A DNA stretch of 5,238 nt from Pseudomonadota bacterium (lineage in GTDB: Bacteria > Desulfobacterota > WTBG01 > CAIYCZ01). The notes below the pieces were generated by a model. The model worked only from the letters and a program-made list of their open reading frames with translations. It was not told where the DNA came from and did no database searches. A program made the position numbers and the translations under genes. Of the stretch, positions 1-5,083 are shown one piece after another (positions within the stretch are counted from its first letter, which is position 1; each line of letters begins with the position of its first letter). The stretch spans positions 1 through 5,238 of the forward strand of contig JAPLIX010000383.1 in assembly GCA_026388865.1 (NCBI GenBank). The letters run 5' to 3'.

Positions 1-203
1 TTTGCCGGTGCTTTTGTGTTTCATCAATTTTACCCTCTGAGTGAATTGCCGTTTTTCTATTATTGTGTTCTCCAACCCAATAATACCACAACGCTTTCAC
101 TCCGGGGGCTCTTTTTGTGCTACGAAATCGCTCAGCTAAGGAACAAGATACATTTATTCCGCATTCCGAAACCTGTAATCCACATTATAAAAGGGAGGAT
201 TTT
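1..203. other. Upstream region without a supported gene
   Basis: AT-rich leader in front of the Lcl-domain gene. Short open frames cross it but have no ribosome site or recognisable protein. I see no convincing -35/-10 pair with normal spacing, so the promoter of the downstream gene is unassigned. The only clear signal is the Shine-Dalgarno GGGAGGA at 193-199, which fixes the start at 204. Confidence 0.5.
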
Positions 204-1775
204 ATGAAAAGAACATTTTTAGCAGCGGCAATCATTACTTTCATTGCAGTTGTATCGTTGTCCGTAACTGCCATCGCCGGTCCCGTGCCTGATACCGGGC
301 AGACGCAGTCCTACACCTATACCTTCGGTGAGGATTCGGACTATACGATCAACCCGCACTCCTACACCGACATTGGCAACGGCGTTGTGCGGGACAATGT
401 CACGGGGCTTGAGTGGCAGCAGACTACAGCCCCCGGCACCTACACATGGCAACAGGCTCTCGACTATTGTAATAGTCTTAGCCTTGGTGGCAAGGATGAC
501 TGGCGGCTTCCCACCATAAAGGAACTTTCAACCCTTGTGGACAGCAGCATTCCGTACACCGGCCCGACGATAAACACAACATACTTTCCCGGCACGGCGG
601 CGTCCTATTACTGGTCGTCTACTACCTACGCGGCCAATACTACCTACGCGATGACCGTGTACTTCAACTACGGCTACGTCGGCAACCACGTTAAGAGCGG
701 CAGCAGCTATGTTCGCGCGGTGCGCGGTGGACAGTCAAATAATAGTTTTGTCGACAATGGAGACGGCACAATAAGCGATACCAGTACCGGGCTTATGTGG
801 CAGAAGGCAACTGCGCCGGGAGGAACCTATACCTGGGAACATGCGCTGACGTACTGCGAGAACCTTACCCTGCCCGCCGGGGGTTATAGCGACTGGCGCC
901 TGCCCAACAGGAATGAGCTGCAGTCAATTGTGGATTACAGCAGATCTGGTCCGGCAATTAATACCACATACTTTCCCGGCACGGAGTGGTCCTATTACTG
1001 GTCGTCTACTACCGACGCCTACACTGGCTACAGCGCGTGGTACGTGCAATTCGACTACGGCTACGTCGACTACTACAGTAAGTCCTACAACTATTATGTC
1101 CGGGCCGTGCGTGGTGGACAGTGTGGGCCATTTGGTGATTCGGATGGTGACGGTATCTGCGATGACGGGGACGCGAGCGGGGTGGTAGGCGATAATCCCT
1201 GCCGTGGGGGGAATACGGTATTCTGTGATGACAACTGCCGAACTACCGCAAATGCCAATCAGGCGGATTCTGACAATGATGGTATCGGTGATGCGTGTGC
1301 TATTACTACCACCACAACCGTGCAACCAACTACTACGACGACGACAGTTCAACCAACGACTACCTCTTCCTCAACCACGTCATCCATAATACCAACTACA
1401 ACTACTACGGCTTCAGTGATACCAACAACCACAACATCAGAACCCTCTACCCTTATTAAACTGGCTGATTTTAAATGTATTCCAAGTGATAAAAAAGTAA
1501 TAATTATATGGGAAACAAAGAGTGAGATTGATAATGCCGGCTTCAACCTCTACCGCGCTGAAACAGAGAATGGGGAATATGAACAAATAAATGATTCTTT
1601 AATTCCCGCTGAAGGTTCTGCCACACAAGGTGCATCGTATAAATTTGTGGATGATGATGTGCAGAATAGGAAAACGTATTACTACAAACTTGAGGATATC
1701 GACCTTAACGGCCAATCAACAATGCATGGACCGGTGAGCGCAACGCCGAGGCTTATATTCGGAATTATGAAGTAA
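204..1775 (+). CDS. Secreted tandem Lcl/DUF1566-domain protein, putative DGR target
   Basis: 523 aa. ATG 204 is chosen because GGGAGGA lies 4 nt upstream and a signal peptide starts there (MKRTF, hydrophobic core, likely cleavage AIA|GP after residue 25); an in-frame upstream extension lacks both. Domains: Lcl/DUF1566 copy 1 at about 57-174 and copy 2 at about 185-304, each with the family landmarks DWRLP, a Cys in the YC(N/E) helix, YFPGT, YYWSSTT and YVRAVRGG. Then come a calcium-binding thrombospondin-3-like segment (DSDGDGICDDGD at 312-323, DSDNDGIGDAC at 355-365), a Thr/Ser/Pro linker (about 368-416) and a fibronectin-III-like C-terminal module (about 418-523) ending SATPRLIFGIMK. Lcl domains in Legionella bind ligands, and DUF1566 proteins are known DGR targets. 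The surface between WSSTT and YVR is hypervariable between the two copies. A role as an extracellular binding or adhesion protein is inferred; the ligand is unknown. The stop codon lies inside the terminal repeat of the next element. Confidence 0.9.
   Translation: MKRTFLAAAIITFIAVVSLSVTAIAGPVPDTGQTQSYTYTFGEDSDYTINPHSYTDIGNGVVRDNVTGLEWQQTTAPGTYTWQQALDYCNSLSLGGKDDWRLPTIKELSTLVDSSIPYTGPTINTTYFPGTAASYYWSSTTYAANTTYAMTVYFNYGYVGNHVKSGSSYVRAVRGGQSNNSFVDNGDGTISDTSTGLMWQKATAPGGTYTWEHALTYCENLTLPAGGYSDWRLPNRNELQSIVDYSRSGPAINTTYFPGTEWSYYWSSTTDAYTGYSAWYVQFDYGYVDYYSKSYNYYVRAVRGGQCGPFGDSDGDGICDDGDASGVVGDNPCRGGNTVFCDDNCRTTANANQADSDNDGIGDACAITTTTTVQPTTTTTTVQPTTTSSSTTSSIIPTTTTTASVIPTTTTSEPSTLIKLADFKCIPSDKKVIIIWETKSEIDNAGFNLYRAETENGEYEQINDSLIPAEGSATQGASYKFVDDDVQNRKTYYYKLEDIDLNGQSTMHGPVSATPRLIFGIMK
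603..731 (+). repeat. Variable-region-like segment 1 (Lcl copy 1)
   Basis: A conserved block encoding SYYWSST (603-626) is followed by 27 codons (627-707, residues 142-168) dominated by NNC codons (TAC, ACC, AAC, GGC, CAC, AGC), then the conserved YVRAVRGG block. Fixed positions keep the scaffold A..T..A..V.F..G.V....K, where the dots are the variable residues. This is the layout of DGR variable regions in DUF1566 proteins. Assignment is by comparison with segment 2; no template repeat is present in the window. Confidence 0.7.
990..1118 (+). repeat. Variable-region-like segment 2 (Lcl copy 2)
   Basis: Starts with the same 24 nt as segment 1 (990-1013), then 27 codons at 1014-1094 (residues 271-297) in register with segment 1. 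Eighteen of these encode a different residue, eight are identical and one differs synonymously. Fifteen of the eighteen keep the third base. The following GC-rich block encoding YVRAVRGGQ is again conserved and could include the initiation-of-mutagenic-homology end of a DGR variable region. Confidence 0.7.
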
Positions 1776-1949
1776 CGAGTGCTGAGTGTCCACCCTCCGC
1801 CCGCCTTCCAAAGCAAGCTTCCCGTCCTCCGCAGTAGGCTGCTACGGAGGGAGGATGTGCGGAGGGCAGGCAGTAGCCTGCTACGGAGGACGGGCTGAGG
1901 AACAAGTGAAGAACTTTTTGCCGGCACACAGAACTCAGCACTCATTACT
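1771..1949. repeat. MITE-like element with terminal inverted repeats and GC-rich hairpins
   Basis: Left end AGTAACGAGTGCTGAGT (1771-1787) matches the reverse complement of the right end (1933-1949) at 16 of 17 positions. Inside, 1821-1843 pairs with 1872-1894; the few differences are mostly G-U wobbles. A local hairpin 1826-1850 (CCTCCG/CGGAGG ends) and a small one at 1867-1880 (CAGGC/GCCTG) are nested in it. No coding signal is seen. The structure fits a non-autonomous mobile repeat or REP-like element. It may also act as a transcription barrier between the convergent genes. Repeat copy number in the genome is unknown. Confidence 0.6.
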
Positions 1950-1976
1950 CGGAACTTTATTGAGAGGAGGGAGAAC

Positions 1977-2027
1977 ATGAGAAAAGAATATGAAGCACCG
2001 ATAGGTTATAACCTATTCAGAGGATGA
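1977..2027 (+). CDS. Possible 16-codon mini-ORF MRKEYEAPIGYNLFRG
   Basis: ATG 1977 is preceded by a purine-rich site (GAGGAGGGAGAAC), as strong as those of the two large genes, and the frame ends at TGA 2025-2027. The peptide MRKEYEAPIGYNLFRG is not recognised. Its start resembles short precursor peptides in general style only. Its end (GYNLFR) resembles the GFNLYR motif of the fibronectin-like modules of the two large proteins, so it could equally be the scar of a deleted third gene of that kind. A perfect 16-nt palindrome (2001-2016) lies inside it. Whether it is translated cannot be told. Confidence 0.3.
   Translation: MRKEYEAPIGYNLFRG
2001..2016. repeat. Perfect 16-nt palindrome ATAGGTTATAACCTAT
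   Basis: The sequence equals its own reverse complement over all 16 bases. It could be a binding site for a dimeric regulator or a recombination scar. No promoter is visible beside it, so no function is assigned. Confidence 0.5.
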
Positions 2028-2030
2028 AAA

Positions 2031-2051
2031 TAAAGGGGTCAGCGCCCTTTA
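2031..2051 (-). terminator. Hairpin at the 3' end of msrB, probable terminator
   Basis: TAAAGGG (2031-2037) pairs with CCCTTTA (2045-2051) around a 7-nt loop. Read on the minus strand the stem includes the msrB stop codon and is followed by ATTTT, which fits a short intrinsic terminator. The stem is only 7 bp, so strength is uncertain. Confidence 0.5.
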
Positions 2052-2633
2052 ATGGCTCTCCTGATTTTCAAAACTGAGGGCAGCTGAGTTAATGCAGTAG
2101 CGCAGCCCTGTGGGCTGCGGCCCGTCATCAAACACGTGGCCGAGGTGAGCGCCACAGCGGCTGCAGAGCACTTCGGTTCGCTTCATAAAATAGCTGTTGT
2201 CGGTTTCCGTCTCTATATTTTCTTTGGCAACCGGCTGCCAGAAACTCGGCCAGCCGGTGCCTGACTCAAACTTTGTATCAGACGTGAACAGGTCATTGCC
2301 GCAGCAAACGCACGTATACGTTCCCTTCTCGTGACTGTTCCAGTATTTTCCGGTAAATGGCTGCTCAGTACCTTTCTTCCTGGTGACATCAAACTGCTCG
2401 GGTGTCAGAGTTTTTCCCCACTCCTTATCCGTCTTAATAATTTTTTCAGTCATTATATATCCTTTCCTTTCAACTGAATAGACTTTAATCAGAGGTTTTG
2501 CAGACAAACCTGCCTCCACAGAATGCTGAGCAGCTCTTTTCTGCCCATTTTCAGCTTTACCTGCAATCCCGGTGCAGAGGATTAATAAACAAATAGTTGC
2601 GGTTATATTACGCAATTTAATTATAAAATGCAT
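2049..2633 (-). CDS. msrB: Peptide-methionine (R)-S-oxide reductase MsrB, probably exported
   Basis: Reduces methionine-R-sulfoxide in proteins back to methionine. From ATG 2633 it is 194 aa: a signal-like segment (residues 1-27, hydrophobic ITATICLLILCTGIAG), a linker, and the MsrB domain from about residue 61. Seen in the domain: zinc pairs C108/C111 (CVCCG) and C157/C160 (CSRCGAHLGHVF), GTGWPSF, and catalytic C180 in GLRYCINSA. The residue that is the resolving Cys in E. coli-type MsrB (GCGWPSF) is Thr126 here. Start is uncertain: 2666 and GTG 2678 are in frame but lie on or beside the -10 boxes, and ATG 2453 has the only good ribosome site and would give a 134-aa cytosolic enzyme. The linker (KVYSVERKGYI) resembles that of exported MsrB relatives, which favours the long form. 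Monocistronic and divergent from the hydrolase gene. Confidence 0.92.
   Translation of the reverse strand: MHFIIKLRNITATICLLILCTGIAGKAENGQKRAAQHSVEAGLSAKPLIKVYSVERKGYIMTEKIIKTDKEWGKTLTPEQFDVTRKKGTEQPFTGKYWNSHEKGTYTCVCCGNDLFTSDTKFESGTGWPSFWQPVAKENIETETDNSYFMKRTEVLCSRCGAHLGHVFDDGPQPTGLRYCINSAALSFENQESH
2454..2465 (-). promoter_or_regulatory. Strong internal ribosome binding site in msrB
   Basis: On the minus strand AAAGGA (2465-2460) is followed by 6 nt and ATG (2453-2451), which opens MTEKIIKT, the usual N-terminus of a cytosolic MsrB. None of the upstream starts has such a site. It may allow a second, unexported form of the enzyme. Confidence 0.55.
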
Positions 2634-2668
2634 GGCGGCAATACGAAGCTTGTAATCTTTGTTCATTA

Positions 2669-2697
2669 AGAATAGCACGCTGATTATAAACTGGCAA
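2669..2697 (-). promoter_or_regulatory. Predicted sigma70-type promoter of msrB
   Basis: Minus strand: TTGCCA (2697-2692), 17-nt spacer, TATTCT (2674-2669). Transcription would start near 2662, which leaves about 30 nt before ATG 2633 and argues against starts at 2666 or 2678. A perfect TATAAT at 2688-2683 is an alternative -10, but its -35 is poor. Confidence 0.5.
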
Positions 2698-2751
2698 GGA
2701 AGGGGATGATACAGGCGTAATTGGGGCTACTATTATATCTATCCCCTTCCT
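2697..2751. repeat. 11-bp perfect inverted repeat upstream of msrB
   Basis: AGGAAGGGGAT (2697-2707) and ATCCCCTTCCT (2741-2751) are exact reverse complements separated by 33 nt. The left arm touches the predicted msrB -35 box. It could be a paired operator or a hairpin in a longer transcript; there is no evidence for a specific regulator. Confidence 0.45.
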
Positions 2752-2928
2752 CGTTGATGCACAAAATAAAAAGAGCCATTATCAGCGCATAGGTTGATAG
2801 AAGCTTACGATTAATTAAATGCGAAAATCGGGACTGTTGTAATAAATTAAATTGAACCATCCCCAATAGATTCGCGGCTGCGCAGATAGAGAAAATCTGG
2901 GGCGGCAACTTGATGCGCGTGTTCAAAG

Positions 2929-2951
2929 AAGTTCAGGAGAGAGCTGAACTT
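2929..2951. promoter_or_regulatory. 8-bp inverted repeat abutting the hydrolase promoter
   Basis: AAGTTCAG (2929-2936), 7-nt spacer, CTGAACTT (2944-2951), two bases before TTGACA. GTTCAG recurs at 2989-2994 between the two predicted promoters, which suggests a regulator half-site. On the plus strand the hairpin is followed by TTATT, so a weak terminator is an alternative reading. Confidence 0.4.
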
Positions 2952-2953
2952 TA

Positions 2954-2982
2954 TTGACAAAATGTGCTTTCTTCTTCATATT
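2954..2982 (+). promoter_or_regulatory. Predicted distal promoter P1 of the C45 hydrolase gene
   Basis: Consensus -35 TTGACA (2954-2959), 17-nt spacer, -10 CATATT (2977-2982, 4 of 6 matches). The expected start near 2989 would give a leader of about 65 nt. Confidence 0.5.
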
Positions 2983-3009
2983 GAAAGTGTTCAGCTTTCC
3001 GGTTATACT
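2981..3009 (+). promoter_or_regulatory. Predicted proximal promoter P2 of the C45 hydrolase gene
   Basis: TTGAAA (2981-2986), 17-nt spacer, TATACT (3004-3009): 10 of 12 consensus matches with ideal spacing. The expected start near 3016 would give a leader of about 38 nt with a clear ribosome site. It overlaps P1, so the two would compete for polymerase. Confidence 0.55.
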
Positions 3010-3053
3010 CATGGTGTTAAGCAATGTTGAAACCGCATGAAAGGAGTTCGGAC

Positions 3054-4865
3054 ATGAAACGCGTATGGAAACTAATGAGTGCTGCCATTCTTTCCCTGCT
3101 CTGTGTTATGAGCATCCAGCCTTTGGCCTTTGCTGACGATCCATGCAATTTGACCGTTACCCAGGGAGGGGCACAGAAAGAAATTCTGGATACTGACTGT
3201 GATGGTATTCCGGATACAGCCTGCGCTGACTGCACGCCCTCTTATCCAAAGGCTGACAACTGCCCGTATATACAAAATGCCAATAGTAAAGGGATATGCA
3301 CTGCCGGCACAAAAATCGGAGAACTATGTGCCGGCAATACTGAATGCGGCTTTGGCGGTTTCTGCAGCATGAATCAGGAGGATGCGGACGCGGACGGCTC
3401 CGGCGATGCCTGCGACTACTGCAGCGGCAAAGGGGCCTACGACCAGGACGGTGACGGTATTTGTGACGGGGAGGACAACTGCCCCTCGGTTTCAAACCCC
3501 GAACAGAACAGCGAAGTATGTCTCAACAAAGTGGAAAAATTCGCCCCAATAGGGGTCTTTAGGGGCAACTGGTATGAGATCGGGCAGCAGGTCGGCCGGG
3601 CCTACCCGGACTTTATTATTTCCTTCAGCAATATCATGAAGTCAATTCTGCCATACTTAAGCCCCGGTCACGGCTGGTCAGCGCAGAAATATTATGACGC
3701 CACCAAGGGCCAGCTCCCCGACAGCATAAATGATCATCTTCAGGGCATGGCCGCAGGCCTGGCGGATGTGCGCCCCATGAATTATGACACTGCCTGGGAC
3801 ATTGTAATAACGCTCAATATGGCAACCGAGCTTATTAATATGAAGAGCAACATGTCAACCGTGCCTGAGGCTCCGGCTGATCTGGTGCAGGGCTGCACCG
3901 GCTTTGCCGTATCATCGGCTGCCGGAACGTTTCTCGGGCATAATACTGATTCCATGGGAGATGTAAATGCCAGCGTGATAATGTACTTCCAGCCGGACAA
4001 TGGCGATTATTCCTATATTACCATGGACCCGCCGGGCTGGGCGGATGTCGGCTTCGGGCTCAACGAAAAGGGGATAGCAGTCACCACCAATGCCGGTGAT
4101 CCAAACCTGGGTGCATCAATCGGGCTGCCGCCCAATATGATGCTGCGCACGGTCATGGAACATGCCGCAACGCTGGAGGAGGCAGTTAAGGATGTCCTTG
4201 ACAGCGGGAAGAGTTTCGGCACCGGCGGCGCGCTGATTCATGTAGTTGATTTCAACCAGTCGAAAATGGCCAAGATCCAGCTCCGTTCAAAAGCAATAGA
4301 GGTCACCTACGGACAGGACTCGCCCTTCGGCGTGCACTATATCGGCTCGGCAAATCATTATGTCGGTGATTTTAACCCTGACCCTGATTATGACCCGTAT
4401 ACCGCATATAAATCTTCTGCCATGCGCTATGACCGGGTTATGGAATTGCTGCAGCAGACGCAGACCTTTGATCTGAACGGCTGCTGGTCAGTGCTGCGGG
4501 ATACCAGTAACGCAGAGGCAACCAATAATACCATCTCCCGGATTGGAGGGCTCGGCCAGAGCCGCACCCAGTTCGGCAATGTCTTTACCAGGGACGGGAT
4601 GTATTATAACCTGCAGCCTCCGCACCAGTACTTCGCAGAGTATGATGAACCCCGGTTCGTGGCTGTGCCTCAGGCCGGGGCTACCCTTGCGACATGCAGC
4701 GCAGCCCCCCGGTTCCGCAAGGTCATCCTCAATTGGACAACGGCAGTTGAGGACGATATTAAGGGATTCAACCTGTACCGTTTGGAAGCAAAGGGCGGCA
4801 AGGCAGTCAAGATCAATGCCGCGCTGATTCCGGTAAAGGGAGCGGGACAGGCGTACATGTCTTAA
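3054..4865 (+). CDS. Secreted C45-family Ntn hydrolase/acyltransferase with calcium repeats; C-terminus truncated
   Basis: 603 aa from ATG 3054, chosen for AAGGAG 7 nt upstream and the signal peptide (MKRVWKL, cleavage AFA|DD after residue 27). Residues 45-145 are thrombospondin-3-like calcium repeats (DTDCDGIPD, DADADGSGDAC, DQDGDGICDGEDNC) interrupted by a Cys-rich insert (81-104). Residues about 163-540 fit the acyl-CoA:6-aminopenicillanate acyltransferase-like (peptidase C45) fold: GNWYEIGQQVGR, then QGC281TGFAVS, the expected Gly-Cys self-cleavage site with Cys281 as nucleophile, then GHNTDSMGD. The family cuts itself into two chains and hydrolyses or transfers amide-linked acyl groups; the substrate here is unknown. 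Residues about 545-597 begin the same fibronectin-like module as the first gene (GFNLYR, INAALIP), but the frame stops at TAA 4863. The rest of that module is displaced by a foreign fragment. The enzyme domain itself looks intact. Confidence 0.85.
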   Translation: MKRVWKLMSAAILSLLCVMSIQPLAFADDPCNLTVTQGGAQKEILDTDCDGIPDTACADCTPSYPKADNCPYIQNANSKGICTAGTKIGELCAGNTECGFGGFCSMNQEDADADGSGDACDYCSGKGAYDQDGDGICDGEDNCPSVSNPEQNSEVCLNKVEKFAPIGVFRGNWYEIGQQVGRAYPDFIISFSNIMKSILPYLSPGHGWSAQKYYDATKGQLPDSINDHLQGMAAGLADVRPMNYDTAWDIVITLNMATELINMKSNMSTVPEAPADLVQGCTGFAVSSAAGTFLGHNTDSMGDVNASVIMYFQPDNGDYSYITMDPPGWADVGFGLNEKGIAVTTNAGDPNLGASIGLPPNMMLRTVMEHAATLEEAVKDVLDSGKSFGTGGALIHVVDFNQSKMAKIQLRSKAIEVTYGQDSPFGVHYIGSANHYVGDFNPDPDYDPYTAYKSSAMRYDRVMELLQQTQTFDLNGCWSVLRDTSNAEATNNTISRIGGLGQSRTQFGNVFTRDGMYYNLQPPHQYFAEYDEPRFVAVPQAGATLATCSAAPRFRKVILNWTTAVEDDIKGFNLYRLEAKGGKAVKINAALIPVKGAGQAYMS

Positions 4866-4992
4866 GGCTGCCTCCCTGGGGCTGAAGGTGGCTCTCATTG
4901 AGCGCAGAAGCAGGCTATCCCCGATTACGCGTGCCTGTTCCGAAGGGCTTCTCTACGAAGAGCCGTATAACGGGGATACGATGCGCGTCGAC
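4839..4992 (+). pseudogene. Fragment of an FAD-dependent oxidoreductase gene embedded in the hydrolase 3' end
   Basis: From 4861, in the frame +1 to the hydrolase, the sequence reads KAASLGLKVALIE, then RRSRLSPITRACSEG, then LLYEEPYNGDTMRVD. This is the helix-strand and following segment of a Rossmann-type FAD enzyme (GLKVALIE ending in the ribose-binding Glu). Just before it, in the hydrolase frame, GAGQAYMS (4839-4862) resembles the dinucleotide motif GAGPAGMS, so the fragment may begin there with a frameshift near 4860. The gene starting at 5196 opens with FDVAVIGAGPA, the part missing here, so it is a candidate parent. The fragment has no start of its own and is unlikely to be functional. 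Confidence 0.6.
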
Positions 4993-5064
4993 AAAGGCGG
5001 CGCAACAACGATGCTTAATATAATGAGTGCAACACCACGGCTGCTTTTCTGGCTGAAAAAATAG
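4990..5064 (+). pseudogene. Displaced tail of the fibronectin-like C-terminal module
   Basis: In the same frame as the FAD fragment the sequence continues DKGGATTMLNIMSATPRLL and then FWLKK-stop (5062-5064). It aligns without gaps with residues 500-523 of the first protein (DLNGQSTM..., SATPRLIFGIMK). It is therefore the original 3' end of the hydrolase gene, now out of frame and separated from its first half (ending about 4838) by the foreign fragment. About 30 residues of the module, including the YYYKLED-type strand, are missing. Confidence 0.7.
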
Positions 5065-5083
5065 ATATGTTTGAACAAACAGC

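Larger units (their letters stand above)
2634..3053. other. Divergent intergenic region, msrB / C45 hydrolase
   Basis: About 420 bases without a supported gene, AT-rich in the middle. It holds the msrB promoter (2669-2697), an 11-bp inverted repeat (2697-2707/2741-2751), an 8-bp inverted repeat (2929-2936/2944-2951) and tandem forward promoters (2954-3009). An 80-codon minus-strand frame at 2684-2926 begins at TTG, has no ribosome site and no recognised domain, so it is not called as a gene. Confidence 0.5.

Noticed and set aside
117..203. In-frame N-terminal extension of the Lcl protein
   Set aside because: It would place a charged segment before the signal peptide and lacks a ribosome site; ATG 204 has both a Shine-Dalgarno site and a signal peptide.
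924..1352. 142-codon minus-strand frame opposite the Lcl gene
   Set aside because: Val/Ile-rich translation is the antisense shadow of NAC/TAC-type codons and the Thr-rich linker; no start signals or domain.
1309..1452. Thr codon repeats considered as a CRISPR or tandem-repeat array
   Set aside because: The repetition is imperfect, in frame and explained by a Thr/Pro/Ser linker (TTTTTVQP, TTTTSEP); there are no regular spacers.
1786..1980. Plus-strand and antisense frames across 1682-1980
   Set aside because: They arise from the GC-rich inverted repeats of the MITE-like element and have no homology signal.
2684..2926. 80-codon minus-strand open frame with a hydrophobic stretch
   Set aside because: It starts at TTG, has no ribosome site, ends inside the msrB promoter region and shows no recognisable domain. 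It looks like an AT-rich intergenic frame, although a degraded gene cannot be excluded.
3157..3495. Arg/Cys-rich 112-codon minus-strand frame
   Set aside because: Complement of the calcium-repeat codons in the hydrolase gene; biased composition and no ribosome site.
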